Shown: piece by piece, positions 25,831 to 33,561 of the stretch
How positions within the stretch are numbered: position 1 is the first letter of the stretch
Layout of the letters: each line of letters begins with the position of its first letter
DNA from: Rhodanobacter thiooxydans LCS2
GTDB taxonomy: Bacteria > Pseudomonadota > Gammaproteobacteria > Xanthomonadales > Rhodanobacteraceae
NCBI RefSeq assembly: GCF_000264375.1
Contig: NZ_AJXW01000036.1
Coordinates: 1 to 34,514 of the forward strand
Length of the DNA: 34,514 nucleotides
Direction of reading: 5' to 3'
Translations under genes and position numbers: made by a program
The notes under the pieces: model-generated
Seen by the model: only the letters and a program-made list of their open reading frames with translations
Told to the model about the DNA's origin: nothing
The model's database searches: none

Positions 25831-26361
25831 TGAAAAACTCCTAGACACTATTTTCGGGACAAACGGGCCCGATGCGGCCACGTAGACCCCATGCAGAATT
25901 GCCGTGCTCGGCACGGCCCCTTTTTTTCGTGTGCTGTCTAGCGATCCCAAACTACGTCCCGAACCGGCTGCTCCCCCCTTGGCATTCCGTTGCATGGGCA
26001 GCGCGTGGACGCGTAACTGCAAGACGGCGATCACGCCGCCAAAGGATCATCCGTCAACCTCCCCGATGACGAATCCGGTTACGTTATTCCTTGCGGACCA
26101 TCGCAACAATCTGACTTTTTCCTACGCCGGGTGACGGCAGTCACAGGACGCGGGATCGGCGCGTGGCGCCGCAAACGGCGGGCACGCGGCCTATCGCGGC
26201 GGCGTGCGCGGTTCGATGTCGTTATTTGCTGCGCGAAGCGGCGATGCAAACTTGCGGCCAGCGACGTCGCGTGCAGCGCCGCCGGCAAGCGCGCCGGGAC
26301 ACGCGGAAAGCCCATGCGGTCCCCACGATCCACGCGCCGGCGCGATGGCCGGCAGGCAGCT
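25831..26361. other. 531-bp intergenic region upstream of the M4 protease
   Basis: This gap holds the protease leader (AGGAG at 25838-25842) and a hairpin followed by T7 on the plus strand at 25901-25927. The frames here are Arg-rich and look like shadows. I see no gene, RNA or repeat in 26000-26361, which has the usual high GC. It is the longest gene-free stretch of the window. Confidence 0.5.
25901..25927 (+). terminator. Terminator-like hairpin in the protease leader (plus strand)
   Basis: GCCGTGC/GCACGGC (25901-25917) forms a 7-bp stem with a 3-base loop, followed by CCC and seven T. By form this is a strong plus-strand intrinsic terminator, yet no plus-strand gene precedes it. On the minus strand it lies about 71 bases before the protease ATG, where the hairpin would be part of the mRNA leader. 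Confidence 0.5.
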
Positions 26362-26919
26362 TCAGAGCATGCCGGTTTCGAGCTTCGCCGCGTCGGACAT
26401 CATCGAATGCGTCCACGGCGGGTCGAACACCAGGTCCACGTCGGCTTCGGCGATCGTGGGGATCATCTCCAGCTTGGTGCGCGCGTCGTCAACCAGGATG
26501 TCGCCCATGCCGCAGCCGGGCGCGGTCAGGGTGAGCTTCACGTAGACCTTGCGCGCGCCGGATTCGGTCTGCTCCAGGCTGAGGTCGTAGACCAGCCCCA
26601 GCTCGACCACGTTCACCGGGATTTCCGGATCGAACACGGTGCGCAACTGGTCCCACGCCAGCTTCTCCACGTCCGCATTGGTGGCGTCGTCCGGTACCTC
26701 GATCGGCGCCGGCCGCTCCTTGCCCAGCGCGTCGGCGTCGTCGCCGGCGATGCGGAACAGGTTGCCTTCCACGTAGACGGTGAAGCTGCCGCCCAGGGCC
26801 TGGGTGATGTAGCCGATCTGCCCGGCCGGCAGGGTCACCTCGTCGCCTTGCGGCACCATCACGGCGCTGCAGTCGCGCACCAGGGTGAAGGGTTCACTGC
26901 TCAGACTGAAACCGCTCAT
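26362..26919 (-). CDS. sufT: Fe-S cluster assembly factor SufT
   Basis: A 185-residue protein with the MIP18/DUF59 domain in its C-terminal half: DPEIPVNVVELGLVYDL and LTLTAPGCGMGDIL, with the conserved Cys in the GCGM loop. The N-terminal 75 residues (LVRDCSAVMVPQGDEVTLPAG, ITQALGGSFTV) are the extension seen in the SufT of proteobacteria. SufT helps Fe-S cluster maturation under high demand. The start MSGFSLSS at 26919 is chosen; the frame opens earlier at 27036 without homology. No suf genes adjoin it here. A divergent membrane-protein gene lies 200 bp upstream. Confidence 0.9.
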   Translation of the reverse strand: MSGFSLSSEPFTLVRDCSAVMVPQGDEVTLPAGQIGYITQALGGSFTVYVEGNLFRIAGDDADALGKERPAPIEVPDDATNADVEKLAWDQLRTVFDPEIPVNVVELGLVYDLSLEQTESGARKVYVKLTLTAPGCGMGDILVDDARTKLEMIPTIAEADVDLVFDPPWTHSMMSDAAKLETGML

Positions 26920-27122
26920 GCCAACGCCGATCCTGTATCTGCGGGCGCGGCCATGCGTCGAGCCCGGAGTGCGTATTATGCCGCTCGCCGCGTGCGGCCG
27001 CTTGTCCCAGATCAGGCCGGAACCCGCCGGAGTCAAGGGAGCCCCGCCGACGACACGTTATGATGGCCGCTTTACCCGACGGGAAAACGCATGCGCACTG
27101 CCCTCCTGACGTGTCGCCGCCG

Positions 27123-27551
27123 ATGAGCGTGCGTACCGTGGCGCTGTCCGTGTTCGCGCTGTTCAGCGCTGCGATGCTGGGCCTGGCCGCCGGCGCCGTG
27201 TGGATGGTGGCGGCGCTGTATCTGCGCCACCCGCTGCCGTGGCTGGCATTGCCGATCGGCGCGCTGCTGGCGTGGACCATCCGCACCTGCGTGCGCCTGC
27301 CGGGCACGTTCGCCGCACTGCTGGCGGCGGGCGCCACCCTGCTGGCCGCGTTCTACGTCAACCTGCTGGTTGCCGGCGTGCTGATTGCCGGCAACATGGG
27401 CATGGGTCTGATCGAGGCGATGCGCACCGCCGGCCCCGGCATGCTGTGGCAGCTGGCACGGATGGCGCTGTCGCCGGCGGACCTGGCCGGTGCCGCGCTG
27501 GGCATGCTGCTGGCCGCATGGCTGGCCTGGCGCCCGTCGCGCCGGCGCTGA
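27123..27551 (+). CDS. Unknown small membrane protein
   Basis: A 142-residue hydrophobic protein with probable membrane segments near residues 7-33, 37-55, 61-91 (long, maybe two) and 120-136, and an Arg-rich C-terminus. I recognise no family. The start is uncertain: ATG at 27123 directly precedes the first membrane segment, while ATG at 27060 or 27063 would add a 21-residue hydrophilic stretch without Shine-Dalgarno support. It is divergent from sufT and convergent with pntB. Confidence 0.65.
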   Translation: MSVRTVALSVFALFSAAMLGLAAGAVWMVAALYLRHPLPWLALPIGALLAWTIRTCVRLPGTFAALLAAGATLLAAFYVNLLVAGVLIAGNMGMGLIEAMRTAGPGMLWQLARMALSPADLAGAALGMLLAAWLAWRPSRRR

Positions 27552-27642
27552 AACCAGCCATCACGACGCCGGGCGGGCACCGCCCTGCGCTCCTGCAGAA
27601 ACGCGGCCGGCCGCACCCACCCCATGGAAGGTGCCAGCCGAC

Positions 27643-29103
27643 TCAGGCGTCGATGTCCTTCAGCGACGCCACCAGTTCGCCCACCGCGGCCTGGCCGTCG
27701 CCGTACAGCATGCGGGTGTTGTCGGCGTAGAACAGCGCGTTCTCGATGCCGGCGAAGCCGGTACCGCGGCCGCGCTTGATCACGATCACGTGCTTGGCCG
27801 CGCTGACGTCGAGGATCGGCATGCCGTAGATCGGCGAGGCCGGGTCGGTCTTGGCCAGTGGATTGACCACGTCGTTGGCGCCGATCACCAGCGCCACGTC
27901 GGTGGCCGGGAACTCCGGGTTGATGTCGTCCATGTCGGCGATCAGGTCGTACGGCACGCCGGCCTCGGCCAGCAGCACATTCATGTGCCCGGGCATGCGG
28001 CCGGCCACCGGGTGGATCGCGAACTTCACCTTCACTCCGCGCTTGATCAGCAGTTGCGCAAACTCCCACACCTTGTGCTGCGCCTGCGCCACCGCCAGGC
28101 CGTAGCCGGGCACGATCACCACGCGTTCGGCGTAGGCCATCATCACCGCCGCGTCGGAGGCGTCGACCGGCTTCTGCGCACCCTCGATCGCCTGCGCCTC
28201 GCCGCCGGCCGCGCCGAAGCCGCCGAACAGCACGTTGCCGATCGAGCGGTTCATCGCCTTGGCCATCAGCTGGGTCAGCAGCGTGCCGGCCGCACCGACC
28301 ACCATGCCAGCGATGATCATCGCCTCGTTGCCCAGCACGAAACCCTCGAACGACACCGCCAGGCCGGTGAACGCGTTGTACAGCGAGATCACCACCGGCA
28401 TGTCGGCGCCGCCGATCGGCAAGGTCATCATCAGGCCGAACAGCAGCGCCAGGGCGAAGAACGCCGCGATCAGCGCCGGACTGGCATGGCTGGTGGCGAG
28501 CAGCACGCCCGCGACCACCGCCGCGGCCAGCAGCAACAGGTTCACCGCGCGCTGACCGGGGAACACGAAGCGCTTGTCCATCCAGCCCTGCAGCTTGGCG
28601 AACGCGACCAGCGAACCGGAGAAGCTCACCGCGCCGATCAGCGCGCCGAGCACACCCAGCGCCAGTTCGGTCGGCGAGAGCGCCGGCGGCAAGCCGTTCA
28701 CTGCCCAGGCTTCCGGCTGCAGCGGCGAGGTATCCGGCACCGCATGCAGCAGGCCCAGCCCGCGCGCGTAGCCGATCAGCTCGACCGCGCCGATCGCCGC
28801 CGCCGCACCGCCGCCCATGCCGTTGTACAGCGCCACCATCTGCGGCATCGCGGTCATCGCCACGCGCTTGCCGCTCCACCAGGCGGCACTGACGCCGACC
28901 AGCACCGCGGCAACGATCAGCCCGCGGTTGTGCATGTCCGGCAGGAACAACGTGGCCAGCACCGCCAGCAACATGCCGTAGCCTGCCCACACGATGCCGC
29001 CGCGCGCGGTGCGCGGCGAACTCATGCGTTTCAGGCCGAGGATGAACAGCAGCGCGGCGAGGAAATAACAGGCCTTGATCAGCGTCGGCAACCAGCTCAT
29101 CAC
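27643..29103 (-). CDS. pntB: NAD(P)(+) transhydrogenase, beta subunit
   Basis: A 486-residue integral membrane protein. The first 270 residues hold about eight membrane segments; the C-terminal soluble domain (dIII) binds NADP(H), with VPGYGLAVAQAQHKV and AIHPVAGRMPGHMNVLLAEA as signatures, and VIGANDVVNP and KRGRGTGFAGIENALFY near the end. It couples proton entry to hydride transfer from NADH to NADP. Its ATG overlaps the pntAb stop (ATGA). pntAa, which should precede these genes, is 1.9 kb away behind an unrelated operon. Confidence 0.97.
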   Translation of the reverse strand: MMSWLPTLIKACYFLAALLFILGLKRMSSPRTARGGIVWAGYGMLLAVLATLFLPDMHNRGLIVAAVLVGVSAAWWSGKRVAMTAMPQMVALYNGMGGGAAAAIGAVELIGYARGLGLLHAVPDTSPLQPEAWAVNGLPPALSPTELALGVLGALIGAVSFSGSLVAFAKLQGWMDKRFVFPGQRAVNLLLLAAAVVAGVLLATSHASPALIAAFFALALLFGLMMTLPIGGADMPVVISLYNAFTGLAVSFEGFVLGNEAMIIAGMVVGAAGTLLTQLMAKAMNRSIGNVLFGGFGAAGGEAQAIEGAQKPVDASDAAVMMAYAERVVIVPGYGLAVAQAQHKVWEFAQLLIKRGVKVKFAIHPVAGRMPGHMNVLLAEAGVPYDLIADMDDINPEFPATDVALVIGANDVVNPLAKTDPASPIYGMPILDVSAAKHVIVIKRGRGTGFAGIENALFYADNTRMLYGDGQAAVGELVASLKDIDA

Positions 29104-29405
29104 TTGGCTCCCTTGCCGGCGTCCGGCTTGCTGGACTTGAACATCTCCAGCATCCGCTCGGTCACCACGTAGCCGCCGGCGGCGTTGCCGGCGCCCAGCA
29201 GCACGCCGATGAAGCCGATCGCGATCTCGAACGGCGTCTGCGCGTGGCCTAGCGCGATCATCGCCCCGACCAGCACAATGCCGTGCACGAAGTTGGAGCC
29301 GGACATCAGCGGCGTGTGCAGGATCACCGGCACCCGCGCGATGATTTCATAGCCGGTAAAGGCGGCCAGCATGAAGATGTACAGCGCCAGGAAACCGTCG
29401 ATCAT
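29100..29405 (-). CDS. pntAb: NAD(P) transhydrogenase, alpha-2 (membrane) subunit
   Basis: A 101-residue protein with three membrane segments, equal to the C-terminal membrane part of E. coli PntA; in this lineage the alpha subunit is split in two genes. VPVILHTPLMSGSNFVHGIVLVG is diagnostic. GGGGGAT about 8 bases before the ATG is the likely Shine-Dalgarno. The gene needs its own promoter or read-through, because pntAa is not directly upstream. The gap to the divergent sigma-factor gene is 84-150 bp, depending on that gene's start. Confidence 0.95.
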   Translation of the reverse strand: MIDGFLALYIFMLAAFTGYEIIARVPVILHTPLMSGSNFVHGIVLVGAMIALGHAQTPFEIAIGFIGVLLGAGNAAGGYVVTERMLEMFKSSKPDAGKGAK

Positions 29406-29555
29406 GAGCCCATCCCCCGTGAGAGCCGCCCGCCAGGACGTCGAGTCTGCATCATACGGGTGCCGGTCAACCCGTGCGAGCCTGCCGCGTTGAACACCGG
29501 GTACCCCCCGCTGGAGCCCGAGGATGCTTCACCCGACGCTGCGGCCGACGAGCCC

Positions 29556-30140
29556 ATGAACAGCGTGGCCGGCACACTCGACACGGACCTGCTGGGCGAC
29601 GCGCGCGAAACGCCCGCCACGCTGGATGCGTTCCTGGCGCAGGTCGAGCGGCGCGCGTTCCGCATGGCCGAGCTGCAGCTGCGCCACCGCGAGGACGCCA
29701 TGGACGCGGTGCAGGACGCCATGCTGCGACTGGTCAGGCACTACCGCGACAAGCCCGCCATGGAATGGGCCCCGCTGTTCTGGGGCATCCTGCGCCGGCG
29801 CGTGGTCGACCTGCAGCGCCGGCGCAAGGTGCGCTCGATCGTGGTGGGCTGGCTCGGCGGCGGCCGCGACGACGACGGCGACGAACTGCCGGCGTGGGAA
29901 CCGGCCGACCCTGGCCAGGACCCGCTGGGCCGGCTGCACGACGTGCAGTCGTACGCGCAGCTGGCCGCCGCGGTCCGGCAGCTGCCGCAACGCCAGCGCG
30001 AAGCCTTCATGCTGCGCATGCTGGAAGGGCTGGACGTGGCGGAAACCGCCCAAGCCATGGGTTGCTCCGAAGGCAGCGTGAAAACCCATCTGTCGCGCGC
30101 GATGCATCATCTGCGCGACCAACTGGAGGACTGGCGATGA
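29556..30140 (+). CDS. ECF-type RNA polymerase sigma factor
   Basis: A 194-residue sigma-70 family protein lacking regions 1 and 3. Region 2 lies at about 23-93 (HREDAMDAVQDAMLRLVRHY, then LFWGILRRRVVDLQRRRK). Region 4 lies at 135-190, with the helix-turn-helix VAETAQAMGCSEGSVKTHLSRA (161-182). The linker holds an acidic Gly/Asp-rich stretch. The ATG at 29556 is used; a TTG at 29490 (NTGYPPLEPEDAS) is a serious alternative, since the intervening residues look coded. It overlaps the downstream DUF3619-like gene in ATGA. Its regulon is unknown, probably including its own operon. Confidence 0.88.
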   Translation: MNSVAGTLDTDLLGDARETPATLDAFLAQVERRAFRMAELQLRHREDAMDAVQDAMLRLVRHYRDKPAMEWAPLFWGILRRRVVDLQRRRKVRSIVVGWLGGGRDDDGDELPAWEPADPGQDPLGRLHDVQSYAQLAAAVRQLPQRQREAFMLRMLEGLDVAETAQAMGCSEGSVKTHLSRAMHHLRDQLEDWR

Positions 30141-30517
30141 CTTCGCCCGACAAGCATCTCGAACAGCGCGCCCGCGAACTCTGGCACGAGGCCGCGCAGC
30201 GCATCGACCCGGCCACCGCCGGACGCCTGCGCGCGGCGCGGCGGCAGGCGCTGGACGCGGCGCAGGCCCCTGCGCGTCGTGCCGTCCGCTGGCTGATCCC
30301 GACCGGCGCGTTCGCGGTGATCGCGCTGGCCACGATGCTGGTGTGGCAGCCGTTGCCGCCGCCGCACGCCAGCACCGCGATGCAGCCCGCCAGCAGCGCC
30401 GACGAGCTGGACAACGAGCTGCCGCCGGACGCCGACAAGACCGACCCGAACCTCTACCAGAACCTCGACTTCTACGGCTGGCTGGCTTCCGCCGGCAGCC
30501 ATGCCGCAGCCCGCTGA
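30137..30517 (+). CDS. DUF3619-like membrane protein, probable anti-sigma partner
   Basis: A 126-residue protein with a cytoplasmic N-terminal helix region (residues 1-45), one membrane segment (52-70) and a periplasmic Pro/Asp-rich tail ending in LDFYGWLASAG. That final motif and the layout match DUF3619 proteins encoded next to this kind of sigma factor. A single-pass protein coupled to an ECF sigma gene is a typical anti-sigma factor; that role is inferred. Its ATG overlaps the sigma stop, and the DUF3106 gene begins three bases after its stop. Confidence 0.8.
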   Translation: MTSPDKHLEQRARELWHEAAQRIDPATAGRLRAARRQALDAAQAPARRAVRWLIPTGAFAVIALATMLVWQPLPPPHASTAMQPASSADELDNELPPDADKTDPNLYQNLDFYGWLASAGSHAAAR

Positions 30518-30520
30518 GCG

Positions 30521-31048
30521 ATGACCCGAATCCTCCGCCCGCTCCTGCCGCTGTTGCTGGCCGCCCTGCTCGGCGGCGTCGCCGCGGCGCCGTTGCACGC
30601 GCAGGACGCGCCGCCGGCGTCCCGCGGCGACATGCCGCCGCCGCGCCCGTGGAACAGCCTCGACCCGGCCCAGCGCGACGTGCTGGCGCCGCTGCAGAAA
30701 ACCTGGGACAGCCTGTCGCCGCGCAAGCAATCGCGCATGCTGCAGCGCGCCGAACGCTGGGCCACCCTGCCGCCGGAACGGCGCGAGGAAATCCGCCAGC
30801 ACATCGCCCGCTGGCAACAGATGACGCCGGACGAGCGCCATCAGGCACGCGAGAACATGCGCAAGTTCCACCAGCTGCCGCCGCAGCAGCGCGAGCAGTT
30901 GCACGCCACCTTCGAGCGCTTCCAGCAACTGCCGCCGGCGCAGCGCGAGCAACTTATCCGCGAATGGCACGCGCTGCCGCCGGCCGAACGCCTGCACTGG
31001 GACGAGCGCCACGGCCACGACCGCCCATCCCCGCCCGGCCACCCCTGA
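30521..31048 (+). CDS. DUF3106 exported protein with LPPxxR repeats
   Basis: A 175-residue secreted protein: signal peptide 1-28 (ending PLHAQ), then repeats of the form LPPxxRxxL about 17 residues apart (LSPRKQSRM, LPPERREEI, MTPDERHQA, LPPQQREQL, LPPAQREQL, LPPAERLHW). This is the DUF3106 pattern. It resembles periplasmic stress sensors such as Spy/CpxP in being helical and rich in Arg/Gln, but that likeness is only a suggestion. As third gene of the sigma operon it may sense or respond to envelope stress. Confidence 0.85.
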   Translation: MTRILRPLLPLLLAALLGGVAAAPLHAQDAPPASRGDMPPPRPWNSLDPAQRDVLAPLQKTWDSLSPRKQSRMLQRAERWATLPPERREEIRQHIARWQQMTPDERHQARENMRKFHQLPPQQREQLHATFERFQQLPPAQREQLIREWHALPPAERLHWDERHGHDRPSPPGHP

Positions 31049-31088
31049 CCGCCAAACGCCTCGCCCTGCACGGAGCCTCCGCGAACGT

Positions 31089-31176
31089 GTAGGAGCCCGC
31101 TCGCGGGCGATGCTTTGAAAGCAGGGAATCGGGAATCGCAAAAGCAAAAGCATCGCCCGCGAGCGGGCTCCTACAA
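31089..31176. repeat. REP-like palindrome, copy 2
   Basis: The arms, about 31089-31116 (GTAGGAGCCCGCTCGCGGGC...) and 31149-31176, are reverse complements of about 27 bases; the loop of some 32 bases holds GGGAATCGGGAATCG. Same family as 22989-23055, with a CTCGCG centre instead of CTTGCG. It lies between the converging DUF3106 and pntAa genes. Confidence 0.88.
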
Positions 31177-31177
31177 G

Positions 31178-31282
31178 GGTTGCGGCACGCGTCGAGGTTG
31201 CGGCACACAACAAGGGTTGTGGCACACGTCGAGATTTCGGCGCGCAACAGGAGTTGCGGCACGCGGCGGGATTTGCGGCGCC
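31178..31282 (+). repeat. Degenerate 37-bp tandem repeat before the pntAa stop
   Basis: Units start at 31178, 31215 and 31252 (third incomplete). Each 37-base unit is itself two 18-19 base halves beginning GGGTTGCGGCACGCGTCGA and GGTTGCGGCACACAACAA or variants. The array ends three bases before the pntAa stop codon, directly after the REP palindrome. Confidence 0.75.
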
Positions 31283-31285
31283 GTC

Positions 31286-32389
31286 TTACGATGCGGCGAA
31301 GCGCGCCTCGCCGGCGTGGGTGAGGCAGCTCTTCGCCACCAGCTCGTCGTCGAAATCCGGCTTCAATTCGCCATCGCGCACCAGCAGCTCGACGAAGTTG
31401 AACACGTTGCGCGCGTACATCTCCGACGCGTGCAGCGGCGCGCCGGCCGGCAGGTTCAGCGGCCCGAGGATCACCACGCCGCCATGCTCGACCCGCTCGC
31501 CCGGCCGGGTCAGCTCGCAGTTGCCGCCGCTCTCGGCGGCCAGGTCGACGATCAGCGCGCCCGGCTTCATGCCCTCGACCATCGCGGCCGTGAGGATCTT
31601 CGGCGCCGGCCGCCCCGGCACCGCGGCAGTGCTGACCACCACGTCGAACGATTTCAGGTGATCGGCCAGCGCCTGCTGCTGCGCGGCACGCTCCTCCGCC
31701 GACAGCTCGCGCGCATAGCCGCCGCTGCCGGCGGCGCTGACGCCGAGGTCGAGGAACTTCGCACCCAGCGATTCCACCTGCTCGCGCGTCTCCGGGCGCA
31801 CGTCGTAGCCCTCGGTCTGCGCACCGAGCCGGCGCGCGGTGGCGATCGCCTGCAGGCCAGCCACGCCGGCGCCGATCACCAGCACCTTCGACGGCCGGAT
31901 CGTGCCGGCGGCGGTGGTCAGCATCGGGAAGAACTTCGGCGAAGCCTCGGCCGCGATCAGCATGGCGCGGTAACCGGCCACGGCCGCCTGCGAACTCAGC
32001 ACGTCCATCGCCTGCGCGCGGGTGGTGCGCGGCAGCAGCTCCAGCGAGAACGCGGTGAGCTTGTGCGCGGTCAGCGCGGCGACGCGCCCGGCCGCGCCGT
32101 AGGGGCGCAACTGGCCGACCACCACGCTGCCCTCGCGCAAGCCGGCAAACACCGCATCGGCCGGCGGCAGCACGCAGGCCAGCACATCGGCCTGCGCCAG
32201 CACGCCGGCCGCGTCGGCGAATTCGGCCTCGGCATAACTGGCGTCAGGGAAACCCGCGGCGCGCCCCGCATCACGTTCCAGCAGTACGCGCAGGCCCTTG
32301 CCGCGCAGTTTCTTCGCCATTTCGGGCGTGATCGCCACGCGCCGCTCCCCGGCGGCGGTCTCACGCAAGGCGGCTACGGTGATCGGCAT
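31286..32389 (-). CDS. pntAa: NAD(P) transhydrogenase, alpha-1 (soluble) subunit
   Basis: A 367-residue NAD(H)-binding domain I of the proton-translocating transhydrogenase, related to alanine dehydrogenase. Signatures are ETAAGERRVAITPE at 9-22, the mobile-loop region, the Rossmann loop VLVIGAGVAGLQAIATARRLGA near 170 and GYDVRPETREQVESLGAKFLDLGV. The start MPITVAALRE at 32389 is chosen over the frame's opening at 32524. With pntAb and pntB it should form the complete enzyme, but a plus-strand sigma operon separates them. It is divergent from cdd with 124 bp between. Confidence 0.96.
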   Translation of the reverse strand: MPITVAALRETAAGERRVAITPEMAKKLRGKGLRVLLERDAGRAAGFPDASYAEAEFADAAGVLAQADVLACVLPPADAVFAGLREGSVVVGQLRPYGAAGRVAALTAHKLTAFSLELLPRTTRAQAMDVLSSQAAVAGYRAMLIAAEASPKFFPMLTTAAGTIRPSKVLVIGAGVAGLQAIATARRLGAQTEGYDVRPETREQVESLGAKFLDLGVSAAGSGGYARELSAEERAAQQQALADHLKSFDVVVSTAAVPGRPAPKILTAAMVEGMKPGALIVDLAAESGGNCELTRPGERVEHGGVVILGPLNLPAGAPLHASEMYARNVFNFVELLVRDGELKPDFDDELVAKSCLTHAGEARFAAS

Positions 32390-32513
32390 GGTGCATCCCC
32401 TCGGCAGTGGTCCGGTCATCTTAGCGGTAGCGGCGGCCTTTGATCCGGACCGATCCAAAAGAGTAAGCTGGCCCGCCGGCAGCCACTGCCCGGGGTCATC
32501 GCCGGAGATCCCG

Positions 32514-32930
32514 ATGCCCACCACTGCCGATGCCTTCGACGACCTGCTGGCCCTGGCGCGCGCCGCGCGCGAACAGGCCTATGCGCCGTACTCGAACTTC
32601 GCGGTCGGTGCCGCGCTGCTGACCCGCGATGGCCGCCGCTTCAGCGGCTGCAACGTGGAAAACGCCTCGTATGGCCTGTGCAACTGCGCCGAACGCACCG
32701 CGCTGTTCAACGCCGTCGCCGCCGGCTGCCGGCCTGGCGACTTCGTCGCCATCGCGGTGGTCGCCGACACCGATAACCCGGTCAGCCCCTGCGGCGCCTG
32801 CCGCCAAGTGATGTCCGAACTGTGCGACGACGCCATGCCGGTGCTGCTGGCGAACCTGCACGGCGACACCCGGCAGACCACGGTGACCGCCCTGTTGCCT
32901 GGCTCGTTCAAGCTGCCGCTGCCGGCCTGA
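32514..32930 (+). CDS. cdd: Cytidine deaminase
   Basis: A 138-residue zinc-dependent deaminase of the short, tetrameric type, converting cytidine and deoxycytidine to the uridine forms in pyrimidine salvage. Zinc ligands are Cys58 (NCAERTALF, with the proton-shuttle Glu60) and Cys93/Cys96 (PCGACRQ). YSNFAVGAAL and GCNVENASYG bind the nucleoside. GGAG lies 7 bases before the ATG at 32514. It is divergent from pntAa. Confidence 0.96.
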   Translation: MPTTADAFDDLLALARAAREQAYAPYSNFAVGAALLTRDGRRFSGCNVENASYGLCNCAERTALFNAVAAGCRPGDFVAIAVVADTDNPVSPCGACRQVMSELCDDAMPVLLANLHGDTRQTTVTALLPGSFKLPLPA

Positions 32931-32991
32931 CGGTTCGCGCGCAACGGCTGCGCCGGCTAGCATGGGCAGTCTCCACCGAAAGAACCGCTCC

Positions 32992-33561
32992 ATGTCCGCT
33001 GCCTTGTCCCTGCTCCAGCAACGCCATTCCGTCCCCTCGCGCCAGCTCGGTGAGCCGGCGCCGGACGAGGCGAGCCTGCGCGAGCTGCTGGAAGCGGCGA
33101 TCCGCGTGCCCGACCACGGCAAGCTGGTGCCGTTCCGCCTGATCCGCCTGCAGGGCGAGGCGAAGCTGGCGTTCGGCGAGCGGCTGGCGGCGATTGCCGA
33201 ACGCCAGCACCCGGAGCTGTCCGACGCCAAGCGGGAAAAGGAGCGCACACGCTACACCTTCGCGCCGCTGGTGATCGCCGTGGTCGCCCGCCTGCAGGCC
33301 GACAGCACGGTGCCGGAAATCGAGCAGAAGCTGTGCGCCGGCAACGTCGCCCACAACCTCCTGCTCGGCGCTTATGCGCTGGGCTACGGCGCACAATGGC
33401 TGACCGGCTGGGCCGCCTACGACCGCGAGGCGGCCGGCGTCCTCGACCTGGCGGAGAACGAACATGTGGTCGGCTTCGTCCACCTCGGCACGCCGCAGAT
33501 CGAGGTACCCGACCGCGAGCGCCCGGCGCTGGACCAGCTGCTCTCCACGTGGACGCCGTGA
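32992..33561 (+). CDS. Nitroreductase family protein (YdjA-like)
   Basis: A 189-residue FMN-dependent nitroreductase. The N-terminus LLQQRHSVPSRQLGEPAP and AIRVPDHGKLVPFRLI carry the FMN-binding Arg-His-Ser and the PDHGKL loop of the short YdjA group; GAYALGYGAQWLTGWAAYD and VVGFVHLGTP are further signatures. It reduces nitro compounds or quinones with NAD(P)H; the natural substrate is unknown. The start at 32992 is chosen over 32962 because it fits the family start. The stop overlaps the next gene's GTG start (GTGA). Confidence 0.92.
   Translation: MSAALSLLQQRHSVPSRQLGEPAPDEASLRELLEAAIRVPDHGKLVPFRLIRLQGEAKLAFGERLAAIAERQHPELSDAKREKERTRYTFAPLVIAVVARLQADSTVPEIEQKLCAGNVAHNLLLGAYALGYGAQWLTGWAAYDREAAGVLDLAENEHVVGFVHLGTPQIEVPDRERPALDQLLSTWTP

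Noticed and set aside
25831-26034. N-terminal extension of the M4 protease
   Set aside because: The signal peptide begins at 25830 with an AGGAG Shine-Dalgarno; the extension runs through a hairpin and T-tract and has no homology to the family.
26079-26333. An 84-residue Arg-rich minus-strand frame upstream of the protease
   Set aside because: Over a quarter of the residues are Arg; there is no Shine-Dalgarno and no recognisable domain. It is typical of noncoding GC-rich DNA.
27571-27585. GGGCGG/CCGCCC hairpin between the small membrane-protein gene and pntB as terminator
   Set aside because: The stem is only 6 bp and no T-run follows on either strand.
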